From positions 80,980 through 144,979 of the forward strand of contig NZ_JABBJF010000010.1 in the NCBI RefSeq assembly GCF_014218705.1: DNA of 64,000 bases, given 5' to 3'. The stretch's first letter is position 1; each line of letters opens with the position of its first letter. The stretch comes from Kluyvera sichuanensis. GTDB lineage: Bacteria > Pseudomonadota > Gammaproteobacteria > Enterobacterales > Enterobacteriaceae. The notes beneath the pieces were generated by a model. That model saw only the letters and a list, made by a program, of their open reading frames with translations. It searched no databases and was not told the origin of the DNA. Below are positions 9,152-19,165 of this stretch, in pieces. The position numbers and the translations under genes were made by a program.

Positions 9152-12100
9152 AAAGTTAAAAAAATTAATGCGAAATCCAGGTTTGTTTTTTAGCGATATG
9201 CTCGCAAAAAAGAGAAAAAAGGTAAGTGGCCTCTATTCTAAGAAGGTAGATGGTAACTATGAGTATACGGTTGTCTCTGCCGTTTATAATGTCGGGAGAT
9301 ATCTTGATGATTACTTTAAAAGTCTTGTTAATCAGAAACTGAACTTCAAGAAAAATATCTATTTAATTATGGTTGATGACGGCTCTGTCGATGATTCAGC
9401 GGCAATTATTAAAAAATGGCAGAGCAAATACCCTGACAACATACTCTATCTCCGAAAGGAGAATGGCGGGCAAGCTTCGGCGCGAAATCTGGGCCTTGAG
9501 CATGTAAAAACAGAGTGGGTGACGTTTATCGATCCTGATGATTTTGTTGATGTTAATTATTTCTATGAGGTTGACTCTTTTGTCAGTGCAGGAAATGATC
9601 AATACTGCATGGTTTCATGTAATATTATATTTTATTATGAGAATAATAAGTCATTTAAGGATTCACATCCTCTAAGATTTAAATATGCTAAAGGAAATAT
9701 AGCTTTAAGTATAAGTAAGCTAAACAAACATATTCAACTTTCCAGCAGTACGGCTTTCTTTTGTACTAGAATTATCTCTAATTTCAACCTTCAGTTTAAC
9801 TCTCAAATAAAGCCAAATTTTGAAGACGGAAAATTTATTGCTGATTATTTGATGTGCAACATTCATACTGAACAAGTAGCATTTCTTAGGGATGCTAAAT
9901 ATTTGTATAGAAAAAGAGATGATGGTTCATCTACGTTAGACACTGCATGGGGAAAAGTCGAAAGATATACTAAAGTAACAAGATATGGTTACTTATCAAT
10001 GTTGCATGATTACGCTGTGAAATATGGGGTTATTCCTCGTTTTGTTCAGAATACTGTATTGTATGAGGTTGTCTGGCAACTAAAACAGATTGTGAACCAC
10101 TCTGAAAGAATTTCATTTTTGTCTGATGAGGAGAGGAAGGAGTATACTCAATTATTAATTGATGTGTTCAAATATATCGATTCTGATGTTATCAATGATT
10201 TTGATCTGGCCGGTTGTTGGTTTTATCATAAACTTGGCATGATATCTTGTTTTAAAGGAGAAAGTCCAAAATTACAGATTGCTTATGTTGAACGTTATGA
10301 TAAATATAAAAATCAGGTTCTTTTAAGATACTTCACCTATAATGATAAGTTTGAAAATATAATTGTTGATGGCGTTAGTGTTATTCCAGCTTATGTAAAA
10401 AAAACACGACATGATTTTCTTGATTTAGATTTTATTTATGAACGAAGGATATGGGTTGATGTCGGAAATGCACGGGAAATAGACTTGCAGATATCCAATT
10501 TACCTACAAAGATTCATTTTGCTGGAAAGCAATATTTATCATCTATTAATGTAAGAGATGTTATTGATTATTTTTTATCAAATAATCAGTTTTATGATAA
10601 GAAAAGTTGCTATATAAATTCTTGGGTATTTATGGATCGAGATACTCAGGCTGATGATAACGCAGAGCATTTATATCGTTATGTTATGAATGAGTATCCT
10701 GAACGAGCAATATTCTTTATCCTAAGTTCTGACTCTCATGATTGGAATAGGTTGAGAGAAGAAGGTTTTAATCTTATTTCTTATGGTTCAGAAGAACATA
10801 CAGCGATATTAAAGTCTTGTAGTAAAGTGATTAGTTCTCATGTCGACCATTATGTTGTTAACTATTTAGGTGATAATATGCTGAAAGGAAGGCATTTTAT
10901 CTTTCTGCAGCATGGAGTAACCAAAGATGACCTTTCAACGTGGTTAAATCACAAGGATAACATTGATTGTTTTGTTACTGCCTCTCCTTATGAGTATAAC
11001 TCTATCGTTAGGTATGAATCAAAGTATATTTATAGTAATAAAGAAGTCGTTCTGACTGGTTTCCCTCGGCATGATCTTCTAATTAATTCTGGCCGTGGTG
11101 AACGAATAATTCTTGTTATGCCAACCTGGCGAAAAGATATTGTTGATAATACCATCGCTATGGGTAATAATAGAGCGAAAAACCCTAGTTTTATGCAATC
11201 TGAATTTGCTATGCGATGGTACAATTTTATTCACTCTAATAAATTAAAAGAGTTATCCCTCAGATATAATTTTCAGGTTGTATTTTTTCCTCATGCCAAC
11301 ATTCAACCATATATTAAAGAGTTTTCAGTCCCGGAATATATTAAGAAAATTACACACCAGGACGGCAGTATCCAGAACCTGTTTGGTAAAGCGGCAATGA
11401 TGATAACCGACTATTCATCGGTCGCATTCGAAATGGCGGTTATCAACAAACCTACATTGTACTATCAATTCGATGAAGCTGATTTCTTCTCCGGTGGTCA
11501 TGCCTACACGAAAGGGTATTTTGATTATCGGGAGCACGGCTTTGGCGATGTCGCCACCACTGAAGAGGCGTTGTTATCAAGCCTTGAGGTGCTGTTAAAG
11601 AATGATGCGAAACCCGATGCGATTATCCAGTCACGTATCGACGCTACGTTCCCCTATCGTGACGGACACTGCTGCCAGAGAGTTTATGACGAAATTATCA
11701 AACTTGATGCGCCTATGCCCGATGATTATGTTGATGATAATATTTTGCGAGACTATGCCATTCAGTCATTAAATGCGCATCAGATCACTCTGTCTGAGCG
11801 TTGGTGGGAACAGTATATTTCTCGAAATTCGAATGTTTCCTTAAGCGATAACCTTTTATATGTAACGGTGTTGCGGGAGTCTGGTAAGTTAAATGCGGCA
11901 GCTAAATATCTCGAAATGTTATTTTCTTCTTGTGGCGATAATGTTGATTCTTCATTGTACTTATCAAGAGCGTTGCTGATGTTGGCAATGCAGGAATGGA
12001 GTTCCGCAATTAATTTCTTTAGAATTTCTGGCGTTAAATCTGTCTCGGATAATTACTACCATTATCTCTTCTGTTTTTTACACTCCAGTGAGTATAAAGC

Positions 12101-12902
12101 GTTGCCGACTGAATCAATGCTGACGCCTGGTAATGGTCTTTTATTGAGCGCATTTTCACTTTTATCACATTACCAATATAGGGAAGCTATTGAATTACTT
12201 AACTCGGAACCGGTTGATGAGAGTGATGAATATTATCGGTTATTGGTTTTATCCGATGCTTATGCAGGGCTGAAAAATTATCAAGAGGCCATGGGCTGTA
12301 TTAATAAAGCTGAGTGTCTGCGTGGTGTTGATATTTTTGTTATCTATAAGAAAATAGGCTTGCTCTATGAGCTACAAGAGTGGGAAACAGTGTGCGAGCA
12401 ATTCTCGACTATTGCTCATGATATAGCATCCCTACCCATTGTTTACGTGTTCTATTATGTGGCGGCACTCTGTCAGCTTGACCAAAAGGATGTGGCTCGA
12501 GAACAGTTCGAACGATTGAAACCTGATCATTATGATGAGAGTAATGAATACTTTTATTCAAAAATATGTATGCTGCTGGATAAATGGGATTTAGCGGTGA
12601 GTTATCTGTCGAAAAACAACTTGGCTAACTCGCAAGCCGTCGAGGATCTGTCAAATGCATTAAGATTCAGCGGGCAGTTGATGCCAGCATTGTTGAATTT
12701 AAAAACAAAAGAAGAGACTCTGGAGCCTTCAGGTTGGGCCTTAAGGGCTGAGCTTGCACAGCTGAATGATGACTGGGAGGATGCTTATCAAAGCTGGCGT
12801 CGTTATTTATCATTAGCCCCGTTACAGGTGACAACTGAGGCTATGACAAAACTTCAGGATTTGAAAAAGTTAAGTGAGTTGGTAAACGTTAATCGGTACT
12901 AA
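9141..12902 (+). CDS. Capsule polymerase: GT2 glycosyltransferase / TagF-like glycerophosphotransferase / TPR-like fusion
   Basis: A 1253-residue protein, probably the capsule polymerase. Residues about 30-250 form a GT2 (GT-A fold) glycosyltransferase with VDDG at 78-81 and DPDD at 131-134. A less recognisable linker runs to about 480. Residues about 490-870 resemble CDP-glycerol glycerophosphotransferases (TagF family): QHGVT with His591, FFPHAN with His718, and TDYSSVAFE with Asp757, at positions matching the catalytic His residues of TagF. The last 380 residues are helical TPR-like repeats. By family knowledge it would alternate sugar and glycerol-phosphate addition; ribitol-phosphate is an alternative. 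The start at 9141 has an AGAAAGGG ribosome-binding site and overlaps the Stealth gene. The N-terminal motif KL-x3-PG-x-FF-x-D is shared with the Stealth protein. DNA is AT-rich except for about 11350-11800. Confidence 0.85.
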   Translation: MLNKKLKKLMRNPGLFFSDMLAKKRKKVSGLYSKKVDGNYEYTVVSAVYNVGRYLDDYFKSLVNQKLNFKKNIYLIMVDDGSVDDSAAIIKKWQSKYPDNILYLRKENGGQASARNLGLEHVKTEWVTFIDPDDFVDVNYFYEVDSFVSAGNDQYCMVSCNIIFYYENNKSFKDSHPLRFKYAKGNIALSISKLNKHIQLSSSTAFFCTRIISNFNLQFNSQIKPNFEDGKFIADYLMCNIHTEQVAFLRDAKYLYRKRDDGSSTLDTAWGKVERYTKVTRYGYLSMLHDYAVKYGVIPRFVQNTVLYEVVWQLKQIVNHSERISFLSDEERKEYTQLLIDVFKYIDSDVINDFDLAGCWFYHKLGMISCFKGESPKLQIAYVERYDKYKNQVLLRYFTYNDKFENIIVDGVSVIPAYVKKTRHDFLDLDFIYERRIWVDVGNAREIDLQISNLPTKIHFAGKQYLSSINVRDVIDYFLSNNQFYDKKSCYINSWVFMDRDTQADDNAEHLYRYVMNEYPERAIFFILSSDSHDWNRLREEGFNLISYGSEEHTAILKSCSKVISSHVDHYVVNYLGDNMLKGRHFIFLQHGVTKDDLSTWLNHKDNIDCFVTASPYEYNSIVRYESKYIYSNKEVVLTGFPRHDLLINSGRGERIILVMPTWRKDIVDNTIAMGNNRAKNPSFMQSEFAMRWYNFIHSNKLKELSLRYNFQVVFFPHANIQPYIKEFSVPEYIKKITHQDGSIQNLFGKAAMMITDYSSVAFEMAVINKPTLYYQFDEADFFSGGHAYTKGYFDYREHGFGDVATTEEALLSSLEVLLKNDAKPDAIIQSRIDATFPYRDGHCCQRVYDEIIKLDAPMPDDYVDDNILRDYAIQSLNAHQITLSERWWEQYISRNSNVSLSDNLLYVTVLRESGKLNAAAKYLEMLFSSCGDNVDSSLYLSRALLMLAMQEWSSAINFFRISGVKSVSDNYYHYLFCFLHSSEYKALPTESMLTPGNGLLLSAFSLLSHYQYREAIELLNSEPVDESDEYYRLLVLSDAYAGLKNYQEAMGCINKAECLRGVDIFVIYKKIGLLYELQEWETVCEQFSTIAHDIASLPIVYVFYYVAALCQLDQKDVAREQFERLKPDHYDESNEYFYSKICMLLDKWDLAVSYLSKNNLANSQAVEDLSNALRFSGQLMPALLNLKTKEETLEPSGWALRAELAQLNDDWEDAYQSWRRYLSLAPLQVTTEAMTKLQDLKKLSELVNVNRY

Positions 12903-12918
12903 TGTTACCTTCTTCAGG

Positions 12919-14190
12919 CTAGCTTTGTTTAGTGATGTTCCTATGTGTGGAGACAGCCTTATCAGCGATAAAGGCATGAGCATTTACCCGATTAGGTTGC
13001 TCCACACTGGCATTATGTTTTCCGTAAAATACTTCATTTATCTGTGTCGTTTCCAACAAATATCCTCGAAACTTGCCCAACAACTTCATATCCGGGCGAA
13101 AGCCCGCCGTCCAGAACTGGTGCAGATGCCCCTGATAGGTCAACCCTTTCATGTCGTACAGGGCATCACCCATCACCTTCAGCGATTTATTGTGTATCAG
13201 CGCAGACAGCCCCGCCGTACTGTTAATCGTCACCACCGCTTTTGCGTGCTTCAGCATTTCCGGCATCGGTAGGTCGTGCACATAGAGCACGCGATTCCGG
13301 ACCCCATATTTTTTACTGAGGCGCTTAATCAAGGGAGCATACAAACGGTGGCCGCGATCCATTGGATGGTGTTTAAACACGAGAAACTTTGTCGCTGGGG
13401 CTTTGGTCGCGAAAGAGTAAATCACATCATTAATATACTCGCGAACGTCGTTATATGGGCTGTGCTGCCGAATCTGGCTGTCGTTGTAGACCTGTAAAAT
13501 GGCCAGGTAAAAACGATTATCCAGCTGGTTTTGCAAGCGCGGGAGCATATGCCGTTCGCTGAAGGCATACCAGTGTTTACGCCTCCACGCTCGGATCCAG
13601 CATCGCATCTCATACCACGGAGAGAACGACTTGTGGTGCCGATAGTGTGGGTACTGCTTTTGGTGAAACCAGCCAATCAGATAATACCAGGTTGCATGCC
13701 AGTAGCGCAGGCGCGTGGAGGGTTTCAGTGATTGAATAACGCGTGGCGGCATCTCCGGCAACTGGCGATAAAAGTCGGGTTCCTGAGGGAGGGAAGAGTA
13801 GGCGTTAACGCCGCCTACCTCAAGCGTAATGAAATGAGGACGCAAGTAGCCTTCTTCGAACGCCAGAAACCGCAGTCCCTTTGCGTTAGCCCACTGGCGC
13901 GCCGCCTGGTGCAAAGGGCGGCAATCGCCAAAACAGACCAGCGTGTCAAAGGGATAGGTTTGCCAGACTTCTTTAAGCCAGCGGGCAAACTGCGCGGGGG
14001 TTTGGGTGTAGTACAGCACGGAGCGCTGGCGGCAATAAAAATGGTCACCGCCGTTAAACACAACGTTGACGGCCTCTCGCCCTTTACTCTCCAGCCAACC
14101 GGCTAGATCAGAAAAGAAGGGGCCCATTGGGCCTTGTAAAAGCAAATAGCGCTTACCTGCCAGCAGGTTGTTCATTGCGGTGCTTTCCAT
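12919..14190 (-). CDS. kpsS: Capsule lipid-anchor Kdo transferase KpsS
   Basis: KpsS adds the first beta-Kdo to lyso-phosphatidylglycerol, starting the poly-Kdo linker that anchors group 2 capsules. I choose the ATG at 14190 (MESTAMNNLLAGKRY) because AGGAGGG lies directly before it; the open frame extends 41 codons further up, into kpsC, without support. The protein has 423 residues. Visible family features are LLLQGPMGPFFSDLAGWL near the start, FEEGYLRPHFITLE near residue 110, and FKHHPMDRG followed later by TINSTAGLSALIH, typical of Kdo transferases of the KpsS/LipB type. It is the last gene of the kpsEDCS arm. Its stop lies 16 bases from the stop of the convergent polymerase gene. Confidence 0.94.
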   Translation of the reverse strand: MESTAMNNLLAGKRYLLLQGPMGPFFSDLAGWLESKGREAVNVVFNGGDHFYCRQRSVLYYTQTPAQFARWLKEVWQTYPFDTLVCFGDCRPLHQAARQWANAKGLRFLAFEEGYLRPHFITLEVGGVNAYSSLPQEPDFYRQLPEMPPRVIQSLKPSTRLRYWHATWYYLIGWFHQKQYPHYRHHKSFSPWYEMRCWIRAWRRKHWYAFSERHMLPRLQNQLDNRFYLAILQVYNDSQIRQHSPYNDVREYINDVIYSFATKAPATKFLVFKHHPMDRGHRLYAPLIKRLSKKYGVRNRVLYVHDLPMPEMLKHAKAVVTINSTAGLSALIHNKSLKVMGDALYDMKGLTYQGHLHQFWTAGFRPDMKLLGKFRGYLLETTQINEVFYGKHNASVEQPNRVNAHAFIADKAVSTHRNITKQS

Positions 14191-14204
14191 GCACCCTCCT
14201 GATT

Positions 14205-16226
14205 TTATTTGAATTTTACGCGGTAAAAATTGATGGCCTTGCGACTCAGACGTACCAGTCGATTGGCTTTTTTCTTTGCCGCCATATCGGGGCGGGTTTG
14301 CGTCATCAGCCACGCCGCAGCTGCTTCGGCCGTGATGACGCGCTGGTCATGCGGGTGGATATAGGTTGGGTAGGCAATGAGAGTCTGGTAGATGAGATCC
14401 TGCAGCGTTAACGACCGCTGGCGACGAGCATTGGGGTGTTCATCCACGGTAAGCCCCCATCCGGCGTAGAACGGTTGGCCGTAGCAGTACACCAGCTTAC
14501 CGTGCAGCAGCGCTTCAAACCCGGACAGTGAGGTCATGGTGTGGAGTTCATCGGCCTGCTGAATGCACTCGATAATATCGGCATCAAGCGCCACGCAGTC
14601 GGCAAGGCTCGTCATCTCTTCTTCAGTAATGTGGCCGGGACGGTTACCGGTGAGCACGTCGGGGTGCGGTTTATAAATAATAAATGCATCTGGATGACGC
14701 TCGCGTACGGTACGCAGGAGTGTCAGGTTGGTATTGATGCTGAGTGTTCCCGTCGCGATGGAGGCATCGTTCTCCACCTGCCCTGGAACCAGCAGCACCC
14801 GCTTATCCCCGGTCGCCGGACGCTGCCAGCGTTTACCGAGGTTATACTTACTGAGCTTATTCTTCACCAGATGCTGATGGAGTTGCGAAGCTCGCTGCTG
14901 CTGTTCGACGGTCAGGAGAGAGTGGCTGAGCAGCGTCTCCAGATCGCTGGGGCGAGTGGCATCGTAGTAAATCCCTGTCTTGTCGAGCACCAGCGAAAGC
15001 GGAGGTAACAGATCTGAACCAAGGCCTGATGAACGTAGAAAGCCATCTTCCATTCTCCAGATAGGGAGGTTGCCTTCTGCCGCCTTATCTTTCCAACGCG
15101 CCTCGCCTTGAATTCCCCAGACGATGCACGCTGTCGCCTCTTTGCTGCGGCGGGAGAAACTCACCTGATTATCCGTCGTGCGTAAAAAGGGCTTCACAAC
15201 GCTGCTTTTCCAGAGCGTCATACCCGGCGCCCATAAATACCCTCGCCGGGCGAGTTGGTGGGTTCGATTCAGATGCAGATAGTCCAGCACGTCGAAAAGC
15301 GTGGCCCGTTCGCCGGCGTAGGGGTCAATATAGCGGGTGTAGCGGAGCCAGGCGGCGCTGACCAGCGCCGTTAGCGGTGCAGAACCACGCCGTGCGGCAA
15401 GCGCTGGCGCATCAGGGTGCCGATCGTCCGTTAGCCCCCATCCGGCATACCAGGGCAGCCCGAAACAGACAACACGTTTACCGGCCATCAGCGCTTCGAT
15501 ACCGTACTGCGACGTTGCGGTGTAGACCGTGCTGACGTGTTGCAGCAAAGACTGCGGGCTAACGTCTTCGATGAACAGCCGGATTCGTGGGTTGGCTGGC
15601 AGGGCGTTGAAATAGCCGCGTTTTTTACCACTCAGCACGTCAGGATGCGTTTTAACCCAGATTTCGGCCTGTGGATGCTCGCGACAGGCGCTGGAAAGCA
15701 TGGCGGCAAATTGGTGTTCGTTTGCTCCGCCTAGTTTCACGGAGATATCACCAAAGGTCTGGTCGATAACCAATACGATCTCTTTGCCCGTTGAGCGCTC
15801 TGAAAAGGGCGGGGCATGGTTATATTTTGAGAGATCGTAGTTAACCATCATGGCGATAGCGCGCAGCGCGTCGCCTTCCTGATAGGGGTCGGCGGCGGCT
15901 ATCTGAATCAGTTTTTCCAGCCGACTGGGCGTGCGGGCATCGTAGTAAATGCCCAAGTCATCTACCACCATCGCCAGCGGCGGTGCGCCATTTACGCCTA
16001 GCCCTAGCGAACGGGTAAAACCATCTTCCAGTCGTAGGATGGGAATACCGGCCTGTCGGGCCAGTTTGATGGGGCGCTGCGCCGAAGGGCGCTCTCCCCA
16101 TACCGCGACGGCGCGAAGGCGGATTGACGCGAGGTTGCTGTGGGGCGTCAGCTTGATGCCGGGTTCACCGAGAAACGCCTCAAGGTGCGGCGTCTTCCAG
16201 AGGCCTGATGAATAAATGCCAATCAT
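14205..16226 (-). CDS. kpsC: Capsule poly-Kdo linker transferase KpsC
   Basis: KpsC extends the Kdo linker by alternating beta-2,4 and beta-2,7 additions. The 673-residue protein (675 in E. coli) shows the expected internal duplication: [12 protein letters not shown] at residues 66-77 and [12 protein letters not shown] at 391-402, KTHPDVLSG at 191-199 and KPHPDVLTG near 518, and two copies of a Y-x-G-I/F-E-A-L-x-x-GK stretch followed by a PxYAGWGLT segment. Each half is one Kdo-transferase domain. It needs CMP-Kdo, presumably supplied by the chromosomal kdsB route because kpsU is absent here. The kpsS start lies 14 bases after its stop. Confidence 0.96.
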   Translation of the reverse strand: MIGIYSSGLWKTPHLEAFLGEPGIKLTPHSNLASIRLRAVAVWGERPSAQRPIKLARQAGIPILRLEDGFTRSLGLGVNGAPPLAMVVDDLGIYYDARTPSRLEKLIQIAAADPYQEGDALRAIAMMVNYDLSKYNHAPPFSERSTGKEIVLVIDQTFGDISVKLGGANEHQFAAMLSSACREHPQAEIWVKTHPDVLSGKKRGYFNALPANPRIRLFIEDVSPQSLLQHVSTVYTATSQYGIEALMAGKRVVCFGLPWYAGWGLTDDRHPDAPALAARRGSAPLTALVSAAWLRYTRYIDPYAGERATLFDVLDYLHLNRTHQLARRGYLWAPGMTLWKSSVVKPFLRTTDNQVSFSRRSKEATACIVWGIQGEARWKDKAAEGNLPIWRMEDGFLRSSGLGSDLLPPLSLVLDKTGIYYDATRPSDLETLLSHSLLTVEQQQRASQLHQHLVKNKLSKYNLGKRWQRPATGDKRVLLVPGQVENDASIATGTLSINTNLTLLRTVRERHPDAFIIYKPHPDVLTGNRPGHITEEEMTSLADCVALDADIIECIQQADELHTMTSLSGFEALLHGKLVYCYGQPFYAGWGLTVDEHPNARRQRSLTLQDLIYQTLIAYPTYIHPHDQRVITAEAAAAWLMTQTRPDMAAKKKANRLVRLSRKAINFYRVKFK

Positions 16227-16291
16227 CCTGATTACATTCTCTATCGCTATGATGAGGTAGCGGCGGAATAACCCGCCGCTCTTATCGGGTT

Positions 16292-17965
16292 TTACAGATC
16301 CAAAATCACTTTTGCCGCAACGGCCAACTGGTAAAGAATGGTAGAAATGCCGCGCGTGACCTCGATGTTCTTTGATTCATATTTCGGCAGAACCATAATT
16401 TCATCGCCCGCTTTGATGGTATTAACATCGTCGGCGTTTAGCGCTTCGCCATCCTGGCGAATCACGATGATTTTCGACTGCCCGGACTTTTGCGTCAGGC
16501 CGCCACATTTTTTAATATAATCATCAACATCAAGCTTCTCCTGCCAGCTGACTGCGTTGGGAAACAGCACCGAACCGTGCACCATCACCAGCGACGTTTT
16601 CTCTGGGATGGTGACGACGTCGCCATCCTCCAGCAGTACCGAATCGAGATTACTTTCATTGAGAACGACCTGGCCTTTGGGGACGACGCTGCGGGCTTTA
16701 GCCACAAATCGGCTCACCAGCTGTGCTTCCTGAACGCGCAGACGCGCTTCTTCCTGGGTGGCGGACTGAGAGGAGAGGGAAGCTTCTTCCAGTTTCTGTA
16801 AGGAGAGATCGAGCATCTCTTTTTGTCGCAGGGCGACGGACTGGCGATACAGCTGAATGCTGTCCATCCGCGACATGCTATTAGTTCTGATCTGCGAGAG
16901 CACCTGCTTCATCGTGCTGCCGTAAGGCAGAACCAGCGCGTGCTCGCCGGAATGCGCGCCTTCAATGCGCACCTGGATTGTGCCCGCGTAGCGGTCGGAA
17001 CTGATAATCAGCTTGTCGCCATCCTGCAGGCTTCTCCCGGCCGCGCTACCCAGCGGGTAGTATTCTGTCCGCTTGACCGTACCCTGCTGGCGTACGATGG
17101 TGAAGTGAGTTGAGCCTGGCTTAGGTCGCGCCCAGTTCAGGGCCTCCTGAACGGGAATGGAACCTTCAGAAAACTCGAAGTCGTAACCGTTATAAACGTC
17201 GCCCTCAACGCTAAAAGTCTGTTTTCTGGCGCCAACCACAATGGTATCGCCATCGGCAAACTGCGAGAGCGCCAGCGTGCCGTTAAGCAGAAAATCGTAC
17301 AAATTGACGCGGGTACGCGTTGATTTCCCGCGTTTTATCGCGATATCAACGTAGCTGCCACGTTCGCTGTCCACGCCTCCGGCTTTGCTCAGATAAGAGA
17401 GCAATGAATCCGACGCCACGCCGCCGTACAGCCCAGGATTTTTGACATACCCGGTGACAAAGACTTTCACCGGCTGAGCCTGCAGCAATGAGGCATATAC
17501 GTTGACGTTAGATTGGTACACCTCTTTTACCTTGGTGGTGACCAGTCTATTGAGTTGGCTGTTGGCGACGCCGGTGACTTTTAGCGGACCAATATTCGGC
17601 ACAAAAATATTACCTTTAGGATCGACCGTCAGCGCGCCGTCGAAGGCAAATGCCCCCCAGAGGCGAACCTGTACGGTATCGCCGAGCCCAATTACATAGT
17701 TCGGGTTAAAGCCGATACTGGCACCGCTATCCGCAGACGTGCCGGTAAAGAGTTGGGCGCCGAACATCCGGCTATTGGAGGGGAACAGCGGCGGAGGCGG
17801 TGTGTTATCAAAACCGCTGGCGTCGGCGGCGCTACCGTTTTGCGGCGTTAGCACAGAAGGGAGCGGGGCCGCGCCGGTCAATTCAGGGTCTGCCGTTACG
17901 CCAACGGCAAAAGAGGTGCTCGATTGCAGTAACAGAAATAAGAAAATGAGTGTGGCTCGTTTCAT
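16292..17965 (-). CDS. kpsD: Capsule polysaccharide export protein KpsD (OPX family)
   Basis: KpsD links the inner-membrane exporter to the cell surface. The 557-residue protein (558 in E. coli) begins with a Sec signal peptide that probably ends near TSFA at residues 17-20. The polysaccharide-export domain follows with [12 protein letters not shown] and [15 protein letters not shown] (about residues 90-130), then several SLBB-type beta-grasp repeats. It acts in the periplasm and outer membrane together with KpsE. The start lies 30 bases after the kpsE stop and the gene is followed by kpsC after 65 bases. Confidence 0.95.
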   Translation of the reverse strand: MKRATLIFLFLLLQSSTSFAVGVTADPELTGAAPLPSVLTPQNGSAADASGFDNTPPPPLFPSNSRMFGAQLFTGTSADSGASIGFNPNYVIGLGDTVQVRLWGAFAFDGALTVDPKGNIFVPNIGPLKVTGVANSQLNRLVTTKVKEVYQSNVNVYASLLQAQPVKVFVTGYVKNPGLYGGVASDSLLSYLSKAGGVDSERGSYVDIAIKRGKSTRTRVNLYDFLLNGTLALSQFADGDTIVVGARKQTFSVEGDVYNGYDFEFSEGSIPVQEALNWARPKPGSTHFTIVRQQGTVKRTEYYPLGSAAGRSLQDGDKLIISSDRYAGTIQVRIEGAHSGEHALVLPYGSTMKQVLSQIRTNSMSRMDSIQLYRQSVALRQKEMLDLSLQKLEEASLSSQSATQEEARLRVQEAQLVSRFVAKARSVVPKGQVVLNESNLDSVLLEDGDVVTIPEKTSLVMVHGSVLFPNAVSWQEKLDVDDYIKKCGGLTQKSGQSKIIVIRQDGEALNADDVNTIKAGDEIMVLPKYESKNIEVTRGISTILYQLAVAAKVILDL

Positions 17966-17995
17966 AGAGAATCCGTTTCAGTGTTGGCGTTAGCG

Positions 17996-19165
17996 TCAGT
18001 CGCGATGATCTTCAATAATGGTCAGCAGTAATCGGGCTACCCCGTACAGCAGGCAGCAGACCAGCAGCCAGCTCATCAGCAGGTAAGGGACGTTGGGAAA
18101 CGTCGACTCTTGTGCCAGTTGCGGGGTGCTGATGGTGGCGAGCGTTTTTAACTTTCTGGCGCTTTCTACTCGCGTTTTTTCAAAGGCTTTGAGCGCGAGC
18201 GCGTACAGATCGCCTTCAAAAACGGCCTGCGACTTTATCTCTTCAAAATCGGCCGCCATGCTGTTGAGCTTTTTGCCTTCGGGGGCGGTGATCTTGCTTT
18301 GTTCTTGATCGATTTGAGATTGCAAAGAGGTAATGGCGTTCCTGGCGCTGACCACCTGAGGCGCATCGCTACGCAGGTAGGTCAGTAGGTTGCGGAGATC
18401 TGCCTCCATCTCAATTTTTTTCGCCAGTAGCGTATTCACCAGCGTGGTAGCCGCCTCCGCAGAGGCCAGCGGATCCAGAATATTGTGGTTGTTCTGATAG
18501 GTGATTAACGCTTGTTTGCTGGTGTTTAATCGGGATCTGGCCTGCTGTAGTTGCTCTTCCGCAAACGTCATCTGTTCACGGGATATCTGGTGAGACAGTT
18601 CATTGATAAAGCGCTCCGATTCTTTGAGTACGGCGCGGTTAAATTGAAGGGCAAATTCAGGAGTAAATCCCTGCGTCTGGATGGTCAGCAGGCCATTTTT
18701 TTCATCATAGTTCACCGAAATACGCTGGCGATAATAGTCCAGCAGTCGTTCATTCGTGGTCTTCGCTGATAAGTGATAAAAAATATCTAAGCCGCTCTCG
18801 CCAAACGCCTGATGGAAATTCAGCTGCTTATCGAGAATATGCATCATATCCGGAGAATTTATATATTCTTTAAGATACAGTGAGTCTTCGGCCGATGAAG
18901 AGGTTGAACCCCCTAATAACAGGCCGACGTTCAGGCTGGCACTATCAATATCCGCAGGGCGTTTAACGGCCACTTTTGATTCGCTGACAAACCGCGGTTC
19001 GCTGAAGATAAATAGATAAATGAGCAGCAGTAGCATGGGGGCGGCGATCATCATTCGCCACAGGTGGCGTTGTATTTCAACGTGCTGCAGTTCGTTGGCT
19101 ATCTTGCGATAGTTTTTTGCTGTTGCCAGTAATATCGCCGATATGCGCGGAGAAATTATTTTCAT
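17996..19165 (-). CDS. kpsE: Capsule export inner-membrane protein KpsE (PCP family)
   Basis: KpsE is the polysaccharide co-polymerase-type adaptor between KpsMT and KpsD. The 389-residue protein has a hydrophobic helix near residues 36-55, a long periplasmic part with coiled-coil character (about residues 180-320, with many Gln, Glu, Ala and Leu), and a C-terminal membrane helix (about residues 358-382). This two-helix hairpin layout is the family hallmark. It is the first gene of the minus-strand arm. In E. coli kpsF would precede it and kpsU would sit between kpsD and kpsC; neither is present. Confidence 0.94.
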   Translation of the reverse strand: MKIISPRISAILLATAKNYRKIANELQHVEIQRHLWRMMIAAPMLLLLIYLFIFSEPRFVSESKVAVKRPADIDSASLNVGLLLGGSTSSSAEDSLYLKEYINSPDMMHILDKQLNFHQAFGESGLDIFYHLSAKTTNERLLDYYRQRISVNYDEKNGLLTIQTQGFTPEFALQFNRAVLKESERFINELSHQISREQMTFAEEQLQQARSRLNTSKQALITYQNNHNILDPLASAEAATTLVNTLLAKKIEMEADLRNLLTYLRSDAPQVVSARNAITSLQSQIDQEQSKITAPEGKKLNSMAADFEEIKSQAVFEGDLYALALKAFEKTRVESARKLKTLATISTPQLAQESTFPNVPYLLMSWLLVCCLLYGVARLLLTIIEDHRD

